A stretch of DNA of 64,000 nt. Origin: an uncultured Paracoccaceae bacterium. Lineage in GTDB: Bacteria; Pseudomonadota; Alphaproteobacteria; Rhodobacterales; Rhodobacteraceae. This document shows positions 28,929-38,064 of this stretch, piece after piece; the stretch's first letter is position 1; each line of letters starts with the position of its first letter. The stretch is taken from contig CANNCO010000003.1 of the NCBI GenBank assembly GCA_947503175.1, positions 503,501-567,500 of the forward strand, written 5' to 3'. A program made the position numbers and the translations under genes. The notes beneath the pieces are model-generated. The model saw nothing but the letters and a program-made list of their open reading frames with translations. It was not told where the DNA came from and did no database searches.

Positions 28929-29456
28929 TCAGCTTGCGCAGCGACGCTCGGCCTCATCAAGAGCTGCGGTAACGCCGAGAAGCGAGAATGTGTCCTTGGT
29001 TACCGTACCGCGAGCCGACCGTGCTGTCAGGATTGCCTGTGTACCGCGTTTCATCGACGTGGTGATCTTCGTATCATCTCCTGTCGTAGCAGGCCAAGCC
29101 CACTCTCCATCGGTGAACAACTCAAAGGTCGTATCGTCGATCTCAAGCGTCACCGTAGAGCCGTCAGCAAATGGATAGCCGCCCGTAAATGACACCTCAC
29201 CAAGTATACTGTCGGACGGCCGGTGAGTTACGAACAGAAGGATATCACCACGACGCACTGCGACGACACGGCCGTCGCGCATGTTCACAGTCTCCTTTGG
29301 CGCAGACACAATCCAGCACTCGGTCGGATTCTGCTCGACGAAAACAGACCAATCCGTTTCCGCCGCAACTCGGTTCGAGGACTCTTGGGCGGTTGCCATC
29401 GACAGAGTCGAAGCGAGGATCGCCACACAAAGACCGGTAAAGCCTGTTTTCTTCAT
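28929..29456 (-). CDS. Invasion-associated locus B (IalB)-like periplasmic protein
   Basis: 175 residues with a signal peptide (MKKTGFTGLCVAILASTLSMATA). The mature part has the IalB-type pattern of WSVFVEQNPTECWIVSAP at the start, GGYPFADGSTVTLEID in the middle, and a C-terminal cysteine (ERRCAS) that could pair with the early one. IalB-family proteins are common in non-pathogenic alphaproteobacteria and their biochemical role is unknown. Follows rlmN's promoter side on the same strand; 59 bp separates it from the rlmN start. Confidence 0.75.
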   Translation of the reverse strand: MKKTGFTGLCVAILASTLSMATAQESSNRVAAETDWSVFVEQNPTECWIVSAPKETVNMRDGRVVAVRRGDILLFVTHRPSDSILGEVSFTGGYPFADGSTVTLEIDDTTFELFTDGEWAWPATTGDDTKITTSMKRGTQAILTARSARGTVTKDTFSLLGVTAALDEAERRCAS

Positions 29457-29620
29457 CTGGTGCTATCGCCTCCAGCTGCCACTGCCTCGGCCTCTCGCGG
29501 GACTTCTTCGGTCCAAAACTCTGCGCTAGGGCCATGTTCGACGCGAAATATAGCGCCAGAATACAAGAACATGAAACCCCTTCGAAGGGAAATTGCGTTC
29601 ACGATCTACCATAGTAAGCG

Positions 29621-30196
29621 TTAAGACGCTGGTGATGAACTGACCCCCACCTGAGCAGGGCGCAAAAGTCGTTCATGCAGCATGAAACCGGTCGTCATAA
29701 CCTGAATAATCTCACCGGCTTTCGTCCCGGGCACAGGAGCCTCGAACATTGCCTGATGAGCCTGCGGGTCAAAAGTGTCTCCAACCTCCGGATCAATGGG
29801 TTCGATCCCGTGTTTCTTAAACACATTGACGAGTTCGCGCATTGTCAACTCGACGCCATCAAACAGTGCCTTATCCTGATCCCGCTGGATTTCGGTTGCC
29901 GCGTCCAATGCCCGACGGAGGTTATCGTAAACCGGCAGCATATCACGTGCGAGTTTTGAGCCGCCGTATTGTTCAGCCTCTTTTCGATCGCGCTCACCGC
30001 GTTTCCGCGCATTCTCGGCATCAGCAAGCGCGCGCATGAACCGGTCGCGCATATCATCACGCTCAGCCCGCAACGCTTCCATTTCAGCCTCGACCGGACC
30101 CGATTCTTCCATCACATCGATTTCGGTTTCGCCCCCTACAGGCGCTTCGGCTATCGATACCTGATCAAGTGTCTCGTCTTTTTCCGTCTTGGTCAT
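29621..30196 (-). CDS. grpE: GrpE, nucleotide exchange factor for DnaK
   Basis: 191 residues. An acidic N-terminus is followed by a long coiled coil (ERDDMRDRFMRALADAENAR...) and the compact beta domain ending HQAMFEAPVPGTKAGEIIQVM, with the GFMLHERLLRPAQVGVSS signature at the C-terminus. It releases ADP from DnaK during protein folding. Located 7 bp downstream of hrcA, the common hrcA-grpE pairing; dnaK is not in the window. Confidence 0.96.
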   Translation of the reverse strand: MTKTEKDETLDQVSIAEAPVGGETEIDVMEESGPVEAEMEALRAERDDMRDRFMRALADAENARKRGERDRKEAEQYGGSKLARDMLPVYDNLRRALDAATEIQRDQDKALFDGVELTMRELVNVFKKHGIEPIDPEVGDTFDPQAHQAMFEAPVPGTKAGEIIQVMTTGFMLHERLLRPAQVGVSSSPAS

Positions 30197-30203
30197 GATC
30201 CGC

Positions 30204-31271
30204 TCATTTGCCTCGTTCGGACAGGATTCTGCCCACTAGTTGCGCTGTATAATCGACGATCGGTACGATCCGACCGTAGTTCAGTCGTGTGGGTCCGATA
30301 ACGCCGACCGCACCGATCACTTTGCGATCAGCGTTCATATAGGGAGAGACAACTAAAGAGGAACCAGAAAGTGAAAAAAGCTTATTCTCAGAGCCGATAA
30401 AAATGCGAACACCATCTCCGTGCTCCGCAAGCTCAAGGAACTCCGCAACGTCACGTTTCCGTTCCAGGTCGTCAAACAGGCTGCGAATGCGTTCAATGTC
30501 CTCACCGGAGCCCTGCTCATCGATAAGGTTTGCGCGGCCCCGAACGATCAAGCGCTCGGTTGGCTCCCCTTCGTTTTCCCAGATTGCCAAACCGCTTTCG
30601 ACCATTGTTCGCGCCAGATCATCGAGCTCCTGACGTCTCTTGGAGATCTCGAAAGACAGCGCACTTCTGAGTTCGGACAAAGTCCGCCCTTCTGCCATCG
30701 CGTTGAAAAAATTGGCAGCCTCCCGCATCGACGACGGGGTTTGTCCGGGCGGCGGCGTGAAAACACGGTTCTCCACATGGCCGTCGTCAAAAACCAGAAC
30801 GACAAGCGCACGGTCATGGGCAAGGCTGACAAATTCGATATGGCGAATCGGGGCCTCGTGTTTCGGCGTCAGAACAAGGCTCGCACCGTGGGTAACACCC
30901 GACAGCGCCGATCCGATACGATCAAGAACGGTCGCAACATCCCGCTCGTTCGACCCAAGGGTTGCGTCGATCCGACCGCGATCCTCATCATCAAGGTCCC
31001 CAACCTCAAGAAATCCGTCAACGAACATGCGCAAGCCAGTTTGCGTCGGAATCCGTCCAGCGGAAACATGCGGACTGTCCAACAGCCCCATGTGTTCAAG
31101 GTCTTGCATCACGTTTCGGATCGTTGCGGCGCTGACTTTTTCTGACATTTCGCGGGTGAGCGTACGTGACCCAACCGGATCGCCCGATGAAAGGTAGCCC
31201 TCGACCACCCGCCGAAACACCTCACGGCTTCGGTCGTTCATCTCTTTTAGAAGTTTGGAACCGTCCGACAT
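30204..31271 (-). CDS. hrcA: Heat-inducible transcription repressor HrcA
   Basis: 355 residues from ATG 31271 (MSDGSKLLKEMNDRSREVF). The N-terminal winged helix includes GDPVGSRTLTREMSEKVSAATIRNVM, and the rest has GAF-like family segments (HVSAGRIPTQTGLRMFVDGFL and RLNYGRIVPIVDYTAQLVGR at the end). Represses groESL-type heat-shock genes through CIRCE elements; I see no CIRCE in the 116-bp hrcA-rph gap, as expected where CIRCE lies before groES. A longer frame to 31376 crosses the divergent rph promoter and is not used. Confidence 0.94.
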   Translation of the reverse strand: MSDGSKLLKEMNDRSREVFRRVVEGYLSSGDPVGSRTLTREMSEKVSAATIRNVMQDLEHMGLLDSPHVSAGRIPTQTGLRMFVDGFLEVGDLDDEDRGRIDATLGSNERDVATVLDRIGSALSGVTHGASLVLTPKHEAPIRHIEFVSLAHDRALVVLVFDDGHVENRVFTPPPGQTPSSMREAANFFNAMAEGRTLSELRSALSFEISKRRQELDDLARTMVESGLAIWENEGEPTERLIVRGRANLIDEQGSGEDIERIRSLFDDLERKRDVAEFLELAEHGDGVRIFIGSENKLFSLSGSSLVVSPYMNADRKVIGAVGVIGPTRLNYGRIVPIVDYTAQLVGRILSERGK

Positions 31272-31387
31272 AATCATCCACAGGGTAAGCAGCGGTATTA
31301 AATGCAGCAGCACGGCGTCGTCAATCGGGGTTGCATCCGCAATGGGCCCACAGGTATCACACCTCATTCCAAACATCAGGACACAGC

Positions 31388-32098
31388 ATGCGACCCTCAG
31401 GCCGTCAGATCAACGAAATGCGCCCCGTCTCAATCGACGTCGGGATAACCCGCCACGCCGAAGGTTCATGCCTCATACGTTGCGGAGACACACACGTTCT
31501 TTGCACAGCCAGCATTGACGAAAGGGTTCCACCCTTCCTGAAGAACAGCGGGTTGGGCTGGGTTACTGCCGAATACGGAATGCTCCCACGTGCAACCCAC
31601 ACCCGGATGCGCCGTGAGGCAAAGAACGGACAATCCGGTCGAACGCAGGAGATTCAAAGGCTTATCGGGCGTTCACTTCGCGCGGGGATTGACCGCGTTG
31701 CCCTCGGCGAACGCCAGATCACTGTTGATTGCGATGTCATTCAGGCTGATGGCGGCACGCGCTGCGCTGCCATCACGGGTGGCTGGGTTGCACTCCGGCT
31801 GGCCGTCAACAAGCTTTTGGATGCCAGTGAAGTTACTTCGGATCCGATCACAGATCACGTCGCCGCCGTTTCCTGTGGCATCTATGCTGGCAGCCCCATT
31901 CTTGATCTGGATTACCCGGAAGACAGCGAAGCGGGCGTCGACGGAAACTTCGTGATGACTGGGTCGGGCCAGATGATCGAGGTGCAGATGTCGGCCGAAG
32001 GCTCCACTTTTTCTCTCGAACAGATGCAAGCCCTTCTTGAGTTAGCGGACCAGGGATCGAAGGAACTTGTTGACGCACAAAGACTGGCGACCGAATGA
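31388..32098 (+). CDS. rph: Ribonuclease PH
   Basis: Phosphorolytic 3'-5' exoribonuclease that trims tRNA 3' ends. 236 residues, the family size. Begins [19 protein letters not shown] and contains [18 protein letters not shown], the [17 protein letters not shown] core, [16 protein letters not shown] and [23 protein letters not shown] 31388 follows AGGAC. Overlaps rdgB by 4 nt and is divergent from hrcA. Confidence 0.97.
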   Translation: MRPSGRQINEMRPVSIDVGITRHAEGSCLIRCGDTHVLCTASIDERVPPFLKNSGLGWVTAEYGMLPRATHTRMRREAKNGQSGRTQEIQRLIGRSLRAGIDRVALGERQITVDCDVIQADGGTRCAAITGGWVALRLAVNKLLDASEVTSDPITDHVAAVSCGIYAGSPILDLDYPEDSEAGVDGNFVMTGSGQMIEVQMSAEGSTFSLEQMQALLELADQGSKELVDAQRLATE

Positions 32099-32706
32099 AA
32101 TCGAAGCCGTTCCCAGAAGGTCTGGTCGTAGCGTCTCACAATGATGGCAAAGTCTCGGAGATCAGCGCATTACTTGAAAAGTTTGGTGTTAAAGTCGTTT
32201 CTGCAAAAATGCTAGGCCTATCGGAACCTGCCGAGACGGAGAATTCGTTCGTTGGTAACGCCCGGATTAAAGCGCATGCGGCCGCCACAGCATCCGGGTT
32301 ACCTGCGATTTCAGATGATAGCGGGCTGATGGTTGAGGCGCTCGGAGGTGATCCAGGTGTTTACACCGCGGACTGGGCCGAAACTCCGGACGGACGGGAT
32401 TTCAACATGGCTATGGAGAAGGTCTGGAAGAAACTGGAGGCACTGAGATCACCTGAACCGCGCCGGGCAAAGTTTTGTTGCACTCTATGCCTTGCATGGC
32501 CGGATGGTCGGGATGAAGTATTCGAAGGTATTGTAGAAGGAAGCCTCACTTGGCCGATCCGGGGCGATCGCGGGTTTGGTTTTGATCCGATGTTCATCCC
32601 TTCTGGCCAAGCGAAAACCTTCGGCGAGATGGACCCGGCTCAGAAACACAGGATTTCACACCGTGCTGCGGCATTTGCGAAATTTATGAAAGCTCGTTTT
32701 GATTGA
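32095..32706 (+). CDS. rdgB: Non-canonical purine NTP pyrophosphatase (RdgB/HAM1)
   Basis: 203 residues. Hydrolyses dITP/XTP so that deaminated purines stay out of DNA. The N-terminal [20 protein letters not shown], the [23 protein letters not shown] active-site region, the [13 protein letters not shown] motif and the final [13 protein letters not shown] all match. ATGA overlap with rph upstream, 8-nt overlap with hemW downstream. Confidence 0.96.
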   Translation: MKSKPFPEGLVVASHNDGKVSEISALLEKFGVKVVSAKMLGLSEPAETENSFVGNARIKAHAAATASGLPAISDDSGLMVEALGGDPGVYTADWAETPDGRDFNMAMEKVWKKLEALRSPEPRRAKFCCTLCLAWPDGRDEVFEGIVEGSLTWPIRGDRGFGFDPMFIPSGQAKTFGEMDPAQKHRISHRAAAFAKFMKARFD

Positions 32707-33853
32707 AAACTGGCAGTCTGCTGGCTTCGGGCTCTATCTTCACTGGCCGTTCTGCTCGGCAAAGTGTCCCTATTGCGACTTCAACAGCCATGTCGTGGCA
32801 AGCGTAGACCAAAGCCGCTGGACACAAGCATTCGTTTCCGAGATCGAACGCACCGCCAGAGAAACGGAGGTCCGAACGCTGTCTTCCGTCTTTTTTGGTG
32901 GTGGAACCCCCAGTTTGATGCACCCAGCCACGGTCGAACGAATCCTGGATACTGTCCGCAGATCGTGGAATATGTCGAATGATCTGGAAGTAACTCTCGA
33001 AGCCAATCCAACCTCTATCGAGGCGGGGCGATTTCAGGCTTACCGCGACAGTGGGGTTGGTCGTGTGTCAATCGGCATCCAAGCGCTTAACGACACTGAT
33101 CTAAAACGACTTGGACGACTTCATACAGTCGCCGAAGCACTGGCCGCTCTGGAGATCGCACGCGATGTGTTCGATCGGGTCAGCTTTGATCTTATCTATG
33201 CAAGACAGTTTCAGACTCTTGCAGAGTGGCGGAATGAACTGACGCAAGCTTTGAAACTCGATCCGGATCATCTTTCGCTATATCAACTGACAATAGAGGC
33301 CGGCACATCATTTGGAGATCGCGCTGAAGGAGGAAAGCTGCCCGGCCTACCTGACGAGGATCTTGGCGCTGACATGTACCTGATGACACAGGAAATGATG
33401 TCTGATGCTGCGCTTCCTGCATATGAAATCTCCAATCATGCCAGACTCGGACGAGAATCCCGTCACAATCTGATCTACTGGCGAAGCGGAGACTACGTTG
33501 GGATCGGTCCGGGAGCACACGGACGTCTGACAATGGAAGGCCAGAGAATAGCGACCGCCACACCACTCGCACCGTCAAGATGGTTAGAACAGGTCGAAGA
33601 AACGGGAAACGGCGAGAAGGAGCGAGAGGTTATCAATGCGCGGGACGATGTCTTGGAACGCCTGATGATGGGCCTAAGGCTGACTGACGGTGTTCCTTGG
33701 CCTCCGGTCAATGCTGCGCTGGATGATACTTTAGTGTTTAATATCAAAAGTTTAACTCAAGAAGGCGTGTTATCTTATCAGTCAGGCAAACTGCGCATAT
33801 CGAAGGATTACATCCCTGTGCTCAACTCGGTCATTCGCCGTTTGATGTACTAA
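32699..33853 (+). CDS. hemW: Heme chaperone HemW (radical SAM, coproporphyrinogen oxidase-like)
   Basis: 384 residues. The 4Fe-4S motif is CSAKCPYC, preceded by FGLYLHWPF as is usual for HemW, with [29 protein letters not shown], and [11 protein letters not shown] later; HemW proteins lack the cysteines of true HemN and deliver heme to respiratory proteins. The start is TTG at 32699 inside the rdgB end, because the conserved N-terminus begins right after it and no ATG or GTG fits. The 3' end overlaps parB by 4 nt on the opposite strand. Confidence 0.93.
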   Translation: MIENWQSAGFGLYLHWPFCSAKCPYCDFNSHVVASVDQSRWTQAFVSEIERTARETEVRTLSSVFFGGGTPSLMHPATVERILDTVRRSWNMSNDLEVTLEANPTSIEAGRFQAYRDSGVGRVSIGIQALNDTDLKRLGRLHTVAEALAALEIARDVFDRVSFDLIYARQFQTLAEWRNELTQALKLDPDHLSLYQLTIEAGTSFGDRAEGGKLPGLPDEDLGADMYLMTQEMMSDAALPAYEISNHARLGRESRHNLIYWRSGDYVGIGPGAHGRLTMEGQRIATATPLAPSRWLEQVEETGNGEKEREVINARDDVLERLMMGLRLTDGVPWPPVNAALDDTLVFNIKSLTQEGVLSYQSGKLRISKDYIPVLNSVIRRLMY

Positions 33854-34746
33854 TCAAGTGAAGTTTGCATCACAGCGGTCAGTTTCTTGCACAACTCGTC
33901 GAGTTGATCCATGTTGCCGTACTTGATCGCCAACACCCCACCGTTTCCCTTGGCGTCGTGATCAAGTGTAACCTTCATTTTCAAAGCAGCCTTGAGATCG
34001 GCCTCCAGCGCACGGGTGTCAGCGTCTTTCGTGGGTTTTGCCCTTTGGGTCGGGCTGCCGGTTTTGCCCTTTGCAAGTTTTTCAGTTTGACGAACCGAAA
34101 GGCCTTTACGGATCACAAGGTTTGCCAATGATTCCGGGTCCTCAGCGGTAATCATGGCCCTTGCGTGACCTGCTGAAAGACGCCCATCGACAACGAATGA
34201 CTGAACCGCTGCAGGAAGCCCAAGGAGTCGGATCAGATTCGCAATATGGCTTCGGCTTTTGCCAAGTGCATCAGCAAGGTTTTCCTGCGTATGTCCAAAT
34301 CTGTCCATGAGTTGCCGATAGCCGGCCGCTTCTTCAATCGCATTTAGATCAGCCCTCTGAACGTTCTCAATGATAGCTATCTCAAGAACCTGAAGATCAT
34401 CGTAATCACGGATAACCGCTGGCACTTCATGTATCTGAGCGAGCTGCGATGCCCTCCATCGCCTTTCTCCGGCAACGATCTGATACCGCTTGACGTCTTT
34501 TGGGTCAGTTCGAACAACGAGCGGTTGGATCACCCCCCGTGCCCGGATCGAAACCGCAAGGTCCTCTAACTCACCAGCATCAAATCGACGCCGGGGCTGA
34601 TCCGGATTAGGTACGATCTTGTCGATGGGAATGAGGACACCTGAACTGACATCTTGGGCGCCGGACTCTTTTTCGACGACCGCGACATCGGCCATAAGGG
34701 CAGATAATCCCCGACCGAGTGCCTTGCGTTCCTTTTTTTCAGACAT
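33850..34746 (-). CDS. parB: Chromosome partitioning protein ParB
   Basis: 298 residues. N-terminal KALGRGLSALMADV (ParA-contact end), then the CTPase/ParB box DKIVPNPDQPRRRFDAGELEDLAVSI and ERRWRASQLAQIHEVPAVI, the helix-turn-helix NLADALGKSRSHIANLIRLL that reads parS, and a C-terminal dimerisation segment. It loads at parS as a CTP-dependent clamp and works with ParA to segregate origins. Two perfect parS sites lie 1.4 and 3.3 kb upstream. Operon parA-parB (24 bp gap). Confidence 0.97.
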   Translation of the reverse strand: MSEKKERKALGRGLSALMADVAVVEKESGAQDVSSGVLIPIDKIVPNPDQPRRRFDAGELEDLAVSIRARGVIQPLVVRTDPKDVKRYQIVAGERRWRASQLAQIHEVPAVIRDYDDLQVLEIAIIENVQRADLNAIEEAAGYRQLMDRFGHTQENLADALGKSRSHIANLIRLLGLPAAVQSFVVDGRLSAGHARAMITAEDPESLANLVIRKGLSVRQTEKLAKGKTGSPTQRAKPTKDADTRALEADLKAALKMKVTLDHDAKGNGGVLAIKYGNMDQLDELCKKLTAVMQTSLD

Positions 34747-34770
34747 AATGAACCCACCTTATATGGTATG

Positions 34771-35568
34771 CTAGTTGCGACGTGATACCATTTCTAGTGC
34801 TAAAGCACGATATGCTTCGCTGCCTTTCGATTTGCTATCATATTCAAGAACGGGGATTGAGTAGGACGGAGCCTCACTCACGCGTACATTCCTCGGCACA
34901 ATCGTCTCAAACACCATTTCTCCCAATGTCTCGCGCGCATCCTCTTCGACAAGCTGACTAAGGTTGTTTCGACCATCATACATCGTCAAGACGATACCAT
35001 CGATGCGCAGGTCAGCATTGGCCGAGTGTCGAACTTCGCGGACGGTCAGCATCAGTTGCGACAGGCCCTCGAGTGCAAAGAATTCGCTTTGGAGCGGTAC
35101 GATGATGGAATGGGCGGCAACCATTGCATTTACCGTTAAGAGACTCAGCGATGGGGGGCAATCGATCAGGATGAAATCAAACCCATAAGCATCCATCTGC
35201 GGCTGGCGCAATGCATCGTGAAGAAGAAAGCTCCGCTTTTCGTTCGCCACGAGTTGGATATCAGCAGAACTAAGATCGGTGGTGGATGGAGCAAGCCACA
35301 AACCGGGCGTCTTTGTTTCTTGAATCACATCTTCAAGAGACGCCTCATCTAGAATCAAGTCATACGTAGTGTGCTCTCGTTGAGATGCCGGGACACCAAG
35401 GCCGGTTGACGCATTTCCCTGTGGATCAAGATCAACCAATAGAATCCTTTTCCCAAGCTCTGCCAGAGCCGCTCCGAGATTAATGGCCGTTGTTGTCTTT
35501 CCGACGCCGCCTTTCTGGTTTGCAATGGCAATAATCCTCGGGGCGCCAGGCCGTGTGGGGTCATGCAC
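34771..35568 (-). CDS. parA: Chromosome partitioning ATPase ParA
   Basis: 265 residues. Deviant Walker A NQKGGVGKTTTAINLG near the N-terminus, LLVDLDPQGNAST, and DFILIDCPPSLSLLTVNAM (Walker B region). Binds DNA non-specifically and pulls ParB-parS complexes. The ATG 35568 start lies inside the rsmG 3' end (8-nt overlap), so expression follows the mnmE-mnmG-rsmG run. Confidence 0.97.
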   Translation of the reverse strand: MHDPTRPGAPRIIAIANQKGGVGKTTTAINLGAALAELGKRILLVDLDPQGNASTGLGVPASQREHTTYDLILDEASLEDVIQETKTPGLWLAPSTTDLSSADIQLVANEKRSFLLHDALRQPQMDAYGFDFILIDCPPSLSLLTVNAMVAAHSIIVPLQSEFFALEGLSQLMLTVREVRHSANADLRIDGIVLTMYDGRNNLSQLVEEDARETLGEMVFETIVPRNVRVSEAPSYSIPVLEYDSKSKGSEAYRALALEMVSRRN

Positions 35569-36187
35569 GTTCGATCTCCGAGATGCTTAGGATAACCGCG
35601 TTAGCATCGGTCTTGCTGGGATGTGTCTCGCAGCGAAAAGACCATGAATCAAGAGCTTTGGTTAGCTCTTGCTCGTATCGAGCGCCCTTGAGGAATAGAG
35701 CTGTACCATCAGGAGCAAGGTGGCGGCTGGCGTGTCCGAGCAACGTTTCAAGTGGCGCAAGCGCCCGAGCTGAAACGACATCGGCCGCCATTGGCGATGT
35801 ATCTTCAGAGCGTGCACATATCACTTCACCCTTAACGCGTGTTTCTCGAAGCACTGTGGAAAGGAATGCACATTTTCGCTGATCGCTTTCGATCAGCGTC
35901 AGTTTTTGAAGGCGGTCCCGCTCTTGCGACAAGATACCAACAACCAGCCCCGGAAATCCCCCGCCACTGCCAATGTCAAGCCAATGCCCTACTTCTTCGC
36001 GGACAAGCGAAAGAAGCTGCGCAGAGTCCAGAACGTGCCGGGACCAGACATCGGGTAACGTGGATCTAGAGATAAGATTGATTCTTGGCGACCATAGATG
36101 GATCAAGCCGACATATCGTTCTAGCTTCGCCAGTGTTTCACGTGAAACACTGAGTTGCTGCTCAAATTCAAGAGATCGCGAATTCAC
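35561..36187 (-). CDS. rsmG: 16S rRNA (guanine527-N7)-methyltransferase
   Basis: 208 residues. The AdoMet motif is [17 protein letters not shown], followed by [20 protein letters not shown] and [23 protein letters not shown], all RsmG features. Loss of RsmG gives low-level streptomycin resistance in other bacteria. The codons for LSVSRETL near residues 12-19 form a perfect parS palindrome (36134-36149). Overlaps mnmG by 4 nt (ATGA) and parA by 8 nt. Confidence 0.96.
   Translation of the reverse strand: MNSRSLEFEQQLSVSRETLAKLERYVGLIHLWSPRINLISRSTLPDVWSRHVLDSAQLLSLVREEVGHWLDIGSGGGFPGLVVGILSQERDRLQKLTLIESDQRKCAFLSTVLRETRVKGEVICARSEDTSPMAADVVSARALAPLETLLGHASRHLAPDGTALFLKGARYEQELTKALDSWSFRCETHPSKTDANAVILSISEIERA
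36134..36149. promoter_or_regulatory. parS centromere site 1 (inside rsmG)
   Basis: TGTTTCACGTGAAACA is the exact consensus ParB-binding palindrome. Here the dyad symmetry extends to 22 bp (36131-36152). It encodes residues VSRET of RsmG, so it is constrained by both protein and DNA function. Confidence 0.95.
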
Positions 36188-38064
36188 GCCGACTTCCGTC
36201 GCTCCTTGCGGAGCCGCGCAAGTATGACGGTCAGGGCGGCTGGCGTCAGGCCTTCAATGCGACCTGCTTGTGCAAGGGTCCGCGGCCGAACCGCAGTGAG
36301 CTTTGCCCGAACCTCATTCGAAAGTCCGCCAACTATCGAATAGTCAAAGTCAGATGGAATTTCATGCGCTTCGTCGCGTCGCATCGCCTCAACATCGCGT
36401 GCCTGGCGGGCGATGTAATGAGCGTACATACCATCTCTTTCAAGCTGTTGACGTATCTCGGGCTCAACCGAGGAAAGGTCCGGATCGAGCGATATGAGCG
36501 TATCGAAAGATATTCCATCTATAGCCAGAAGCTCGAAGCCATTACGTCGGACCCCATCTGCCGAAACAGAGACTCCGGCTGATTTGAGCTCATTTGAAGT
36601 CCAGCCTTTGGATGAGATTGCAGCCCGGCCAGCGGTCAAATTCTCCATCTTCTCTTTGAACGCCCTCCGTCTGGTCTGACCAACGCATCCGGCGGCCTGC
36701 CCTACTGGAGTCAGCCTTTGGTCTGCATTGTCGGCCCTCAGAGAAAGACGGAACTCCGCCCGAGAGGTGAACATCCGATATGGCTCGGTAACACCGCGCG
36801 TTATGAGGTCATCGATCATCACCCCAACGTACGATGTGCTTCGATCGAACATTGTGCCGGAATGCCCCAATACGCTCTGCGCTGCATTCAGTCCGGCGAC
36901 GAGTCCCTGCGCAGCCGCTTCTTCATAACCAGTCGTACCATTGATCTGTCCTGCGAGGTGAAACCCAGAAACGTCTTTCATTTCGAGTTTTTCATTCAAG
37001 CATCGAGGGTCGACATAGTCATACTCAATGGCATATCCCGGCTGCATGATCTCAGCCGCTTCCAGACCCTTTATCGATCTGACATACTCAAGCTGAACAT
37101 TCGCTGGCAAAGAAGTCGATATGCCGTTTGGGTAAACGGTTTCCGTACTCAAGCCTTCCGGCTCCAGAAAGATCTGATGCGAGCTCTTCTCAGAAAATTT
37201 GACAACCTTGTCTTCAATCGATGGGCAGTAGCGCGGACCGACCCCATCTATCCGCCCACCATACATCGCAGATCGATCGAGGTTCGCTCTTATTACATCA
37301 TGCGTCAGTTCATTGGTATGCGTAATGCCGCACGAAATCTGTCTCACCTGCACGCCAGCTGACAAAAACGAAAACAACTCCGGCTCGTCATCGCCTGGCT
37401 GCCTGTCCAAGATATCCCAGTTTATCGACCTGCTATTCAGACGTGGCGGGGTACCTGTCTTGAGGCGACCGAACGAAACACCAAAGTCATCAAGCCTCTC
37501 AGCAAGGCGTACCGTAGCTCCCTCACCCATGCGACCGCCAGGCCGTCGCTCATCTCCAATATGAATTACTCCGCGCAGGAAAGTCCCGGTTGTCAGGACA
37601 ATAGATCCGCAATCGATGCGTGAGCCATCCCCAAGAATGACGCCCGTGACGGCGCCGCCTCCTACCGCGATGTCTGTAGCTTCGGCCTCGATAATATCGA
37701 TGTTTTGCTCAGCTTCAATTTCACGAAGCATCGCCTGACGGTAAAGAAGTCGATCTGCCTGCGCTCGTGGGCCCTGAACCGCAGGTCCTTTTCGTCGATT
37801 GAGAAGACGAAACTGAATGCCGGCTGCATCTGCCACGCGACCCATGACACCATCCATGGCATCGATTTCACGAACCAGATGACCCTTGCCCAAACCGCCT
37901 ATCGCAGGGTTGCAGGACATAACCCCAATTCCGTTGCGCGAAAGGGTGATCAGCGCAACTTGCGCACCGACCCTTGCCGCAGCATGTGCGGCCTCGCAAC
38001 CAGCATGCCCGCCACCAATGATGATGACGTCAAATTTCGAATGTTTCACGTGAAACACTCCCAC
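36184..38064 (-). CDS. mnmG: tRNA uridine 5-carboxymethylaminomethyl modification enzyme, FAD subunit
   Basis: 626 residues. FAD-binding [20 protein letters not shown] at the start, then the GidA signatures [20 protein letters not shown] and, in the second half, [23 protein letters not shown] and [22 protein letters not shown]. Works with MnmE to modify wobble U34 in tRNAs. The N-terminal codons for VFHVKH contain a second parS. Starts directly after the mnmE stop (38065). Confidence 0.97.
   Translation of the reverse strand: MGVFHVKHSKFDVIIIGGGHAGCEAAHAAARVGAQVALITLSRNGIGVMSCNPAIGGLGKGHLVREIDAMDGVMGRVADAAGIQFRLLNRRKGPAVQGPRAQADRLLYRQAMLREIEAEQNIDIIEAEATDIAVGGGAVTGVILGDGSRIDCGSIVLTTGTFLRGVIHIGDERRPGGRMGEGATVRLAERLDDFGVSFGRLKTGTPPRLNSRSINWDILDRQPGDDEPELFSFLSAGVQVRQISCGITHTNELTHDVIRANLDRSAMYGGRIDGVGPRYCPSIEDKVVKFSEKSSHQIFLEPEGLSTETVYPNGISTSLPANVQLEYVRSIKGLEAAEIMQPGYAIEYDYVDPRCLNEKLEMKDVSGFHLAGQINGTTGYEEAAAQGLVAGLNAAQSVLGHSGTMFDRSTSYVGVMIDDLITRGVTEPYRMFTSRAEFRLSLRADNADQRLTPVGQAAGCVGQTRRRAFKEKMENLTAGRAAISSKGWTSNELKSAGVSVSADGVRRNGFELLAIDGISFDTLISLDPDLSSVEPEIRQQLERDGMYAHYIARQARDVEAMRRDEAHEIPSDFDYSIVGGLSNEVRAKLTAVRPRTLAQAGRIEGLTPAALTVILARLRKERRKSA
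38042..38057. promoter_or_regulatory. parS centromere site 2 (inside the mnmG N-terminus)
   Basis: A second perfect TGTTTCACGTGAAACA palindrome, 1.9 kb from the first and 3.2-3.5 kb from the proposed origin. On the coding strand it spells part of GVFHVKH in MnmG. Confidence 0.95.

Noticed and set aside
31272-31387. Search for a CIRCE element between hrcA and rph
   Set aside because: No TTAGCACTC...GAGTGCTAA pair present; HrcA target is probably elsewhere.
36718-37362. 214-residue plus-strand frame inside mnmG
   Set aside because: Antisense to highly conserved mnmG; no family features.
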